Assembly: GCF_028745505.1 (NCBI RefSeq)
Contig: NZ_JAQZZL010000001.1
Span: forward strand, 992,001-1,056,000
From: Lentisphaera marina
Lineage (GTDB): Bacteria; Verrucomicrobiota; Lentisphaeria; Lentisphaerales; Lentisphaeraceae
Direction of reading: 5' to 3'
Length of the DNA: 64,000 nucleotides
This document shows, piece by piece, positions 63,555 through 64,000 of the stretch. The stretch's first letter is position 1, and each line of letters starts with the position of its first letter. Under the pieces are notes generated by a model. The model did no database searches, was not told the origin of the DNA, and saw only the letters and a list, made by a program, of their open reading frames with translations. The position numbers were made by a program, and so were the translations under genes.

Positions 63555-64000
63555 ATGAAAAAAGTGATTATCGTAGGCTCAGGCCCTGCGGGACACACAG
63601 CTGCTATCTATGCAGCTAGAGCAGAAATGGAGCCACTCATGTTAGAGGGTTTTATGGCAGGCGGAGTTGCTGCTGGTGGTCAATTAACAACCACAACTGA
63701 AGTTGAAAACTTTCCAGGTTTCCCTGAGGGTGTTGATGGCATTACTCTAATGATGAATATGCGTGAGCAATCGATGCGTTATGGTACAGAGATTTTGACT
63801 GAAACAGTCGATAAAATAGATGTGAGTTCGCGTCCTTTTAAGGTCGAAGCTAATGGTGTTGAATACGAAGCTGGATCTATAATTATTGCAACAGGTGCGA
63901 CAGCTAAGCGTTTGGGCCTTCCTGGTGAGGAGCAATACTGGCAGAATGGTATTTCTGCTTGTGCAGTTTGCGATGGAGCACTTCCTATTTTCCGTAATAA
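63555..64000 (+). CDS. trxB: Thioredoxin reductase, N-terminal part (runs off the window)
   Basis: At least 148 residues. FAD-binding GSGPAG is at residues 8-13, followed by the [15 protein letters not shown] stretch typical of bacterial TrxB, ATGA before the NADPH domain, and the redox disulfide CAVC at residues 136-139. It uses NADPH to reduce thioredoxin in the cytoplasm. AAGGAA lies 5 bases before the ATG. It follows the PolB-like gene by 72 bp on the same strand. Confidence 0.95.
   Translation, partial: MKKVIIVGSGPAGHTAAIYAARAEMEPLMLEGFMAGGVAAGGQLTTTTEVENFPGFPEGVDGITLMMNMREQSMRYGTEILTETVDKIDVSSRPFKVEANGVEYEAGSIIIATGATAKRLGLPGEEQYWQNGISACAVCDGALPIFRN

Noticed and set aside
1..64000. CRISPR arrays, tRNA or rRNA genes
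   Set aside because: No regularly spaced direct repeats and no tRNA arm pattern or rRNA stretch was seen on reading both strands by eye; a tRNA scan was not possible.

Overview
The window is AT-rich bacterial chromosome. Gene content points to the Lentisphaerota, most likely a Lentisphaera-like marine heterotroph. The evidence is formylglycine-type sulfatases, a prepilin-like protein with an H-X9-DG type C-terminus, sigma factors paired with membrane Ser/Thr kinases, a DUF1080-like lipoprotein and many lipoproteins. This assignment is inferred from family content; there is no rRNA or tRNA in the window.

Layout. 1-9.7 kb: a partial unknown gene, DUF3228, a short Ppx/GppA protein, lipoproteins, a zinc-ribbon micro-protein and a giant DUF748/AsmA-like protein. 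9.9-14.7 kb: a siroheme sulfite/nitrite reductase fused to a TusA domain, small unknown genes, a SIMPL gene broken by an in-frame stop and an RmlD-like reductase. 14.8-22.5 kb: a pseudokinase/beta-helix membrane protein, AroD, a Bax-inhibitor-1 protein and PEP carboxylase. 23-31 kb: a copper/silver-type efflux cluster (Cys-rich protein, TolC-like, CusB-like, CusA-like) in which cusA has lost a segment and its frame. 31-37 kb: RsmB, an ApbE protein with a membrane domain, and an M16 protease. 37-51.5 kb: two kinase/sigma-factor modules bracketing an archaemetzincin gene split by an IS5-type element, an SGNH esterase, and two sulfatases each followed by a small secreted protein. 51.5-59 kb: a TetR-controlled RND efflux operon with a one-heme lipoprotein at its end. 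59-64 kb: an Smr protein, twin membrane coiled-coil proteins, a B-family DNA polymerase homologue with an apparently dead polymerase domain but intact exonuclease motifs, and the start of thioredoxin reductase.

The most unusual signals are: (1) a dispersed 15-bp palindrome, TTGCG-N5-CGCAA, present 13 times exactly and at least 14 more times with one mismatch, all inside genes; (2) the polymerase-dead, exonuclease-intact PolB homologue; (3) a zinc-ribbon/pseudokinase/beta-helix protein; (4) the paired kinase-sigma modules; (5) a long imperfect hairpin of about 116 nt right after the prepilin-like gene. Three or four genes (cusA, archaemetzincin, SIMPL, perhaps a small ORF near 12.7 kb) look recently damaged, which suggests ongoing gene decay or, for the simple lesions, possible sequencing errors.
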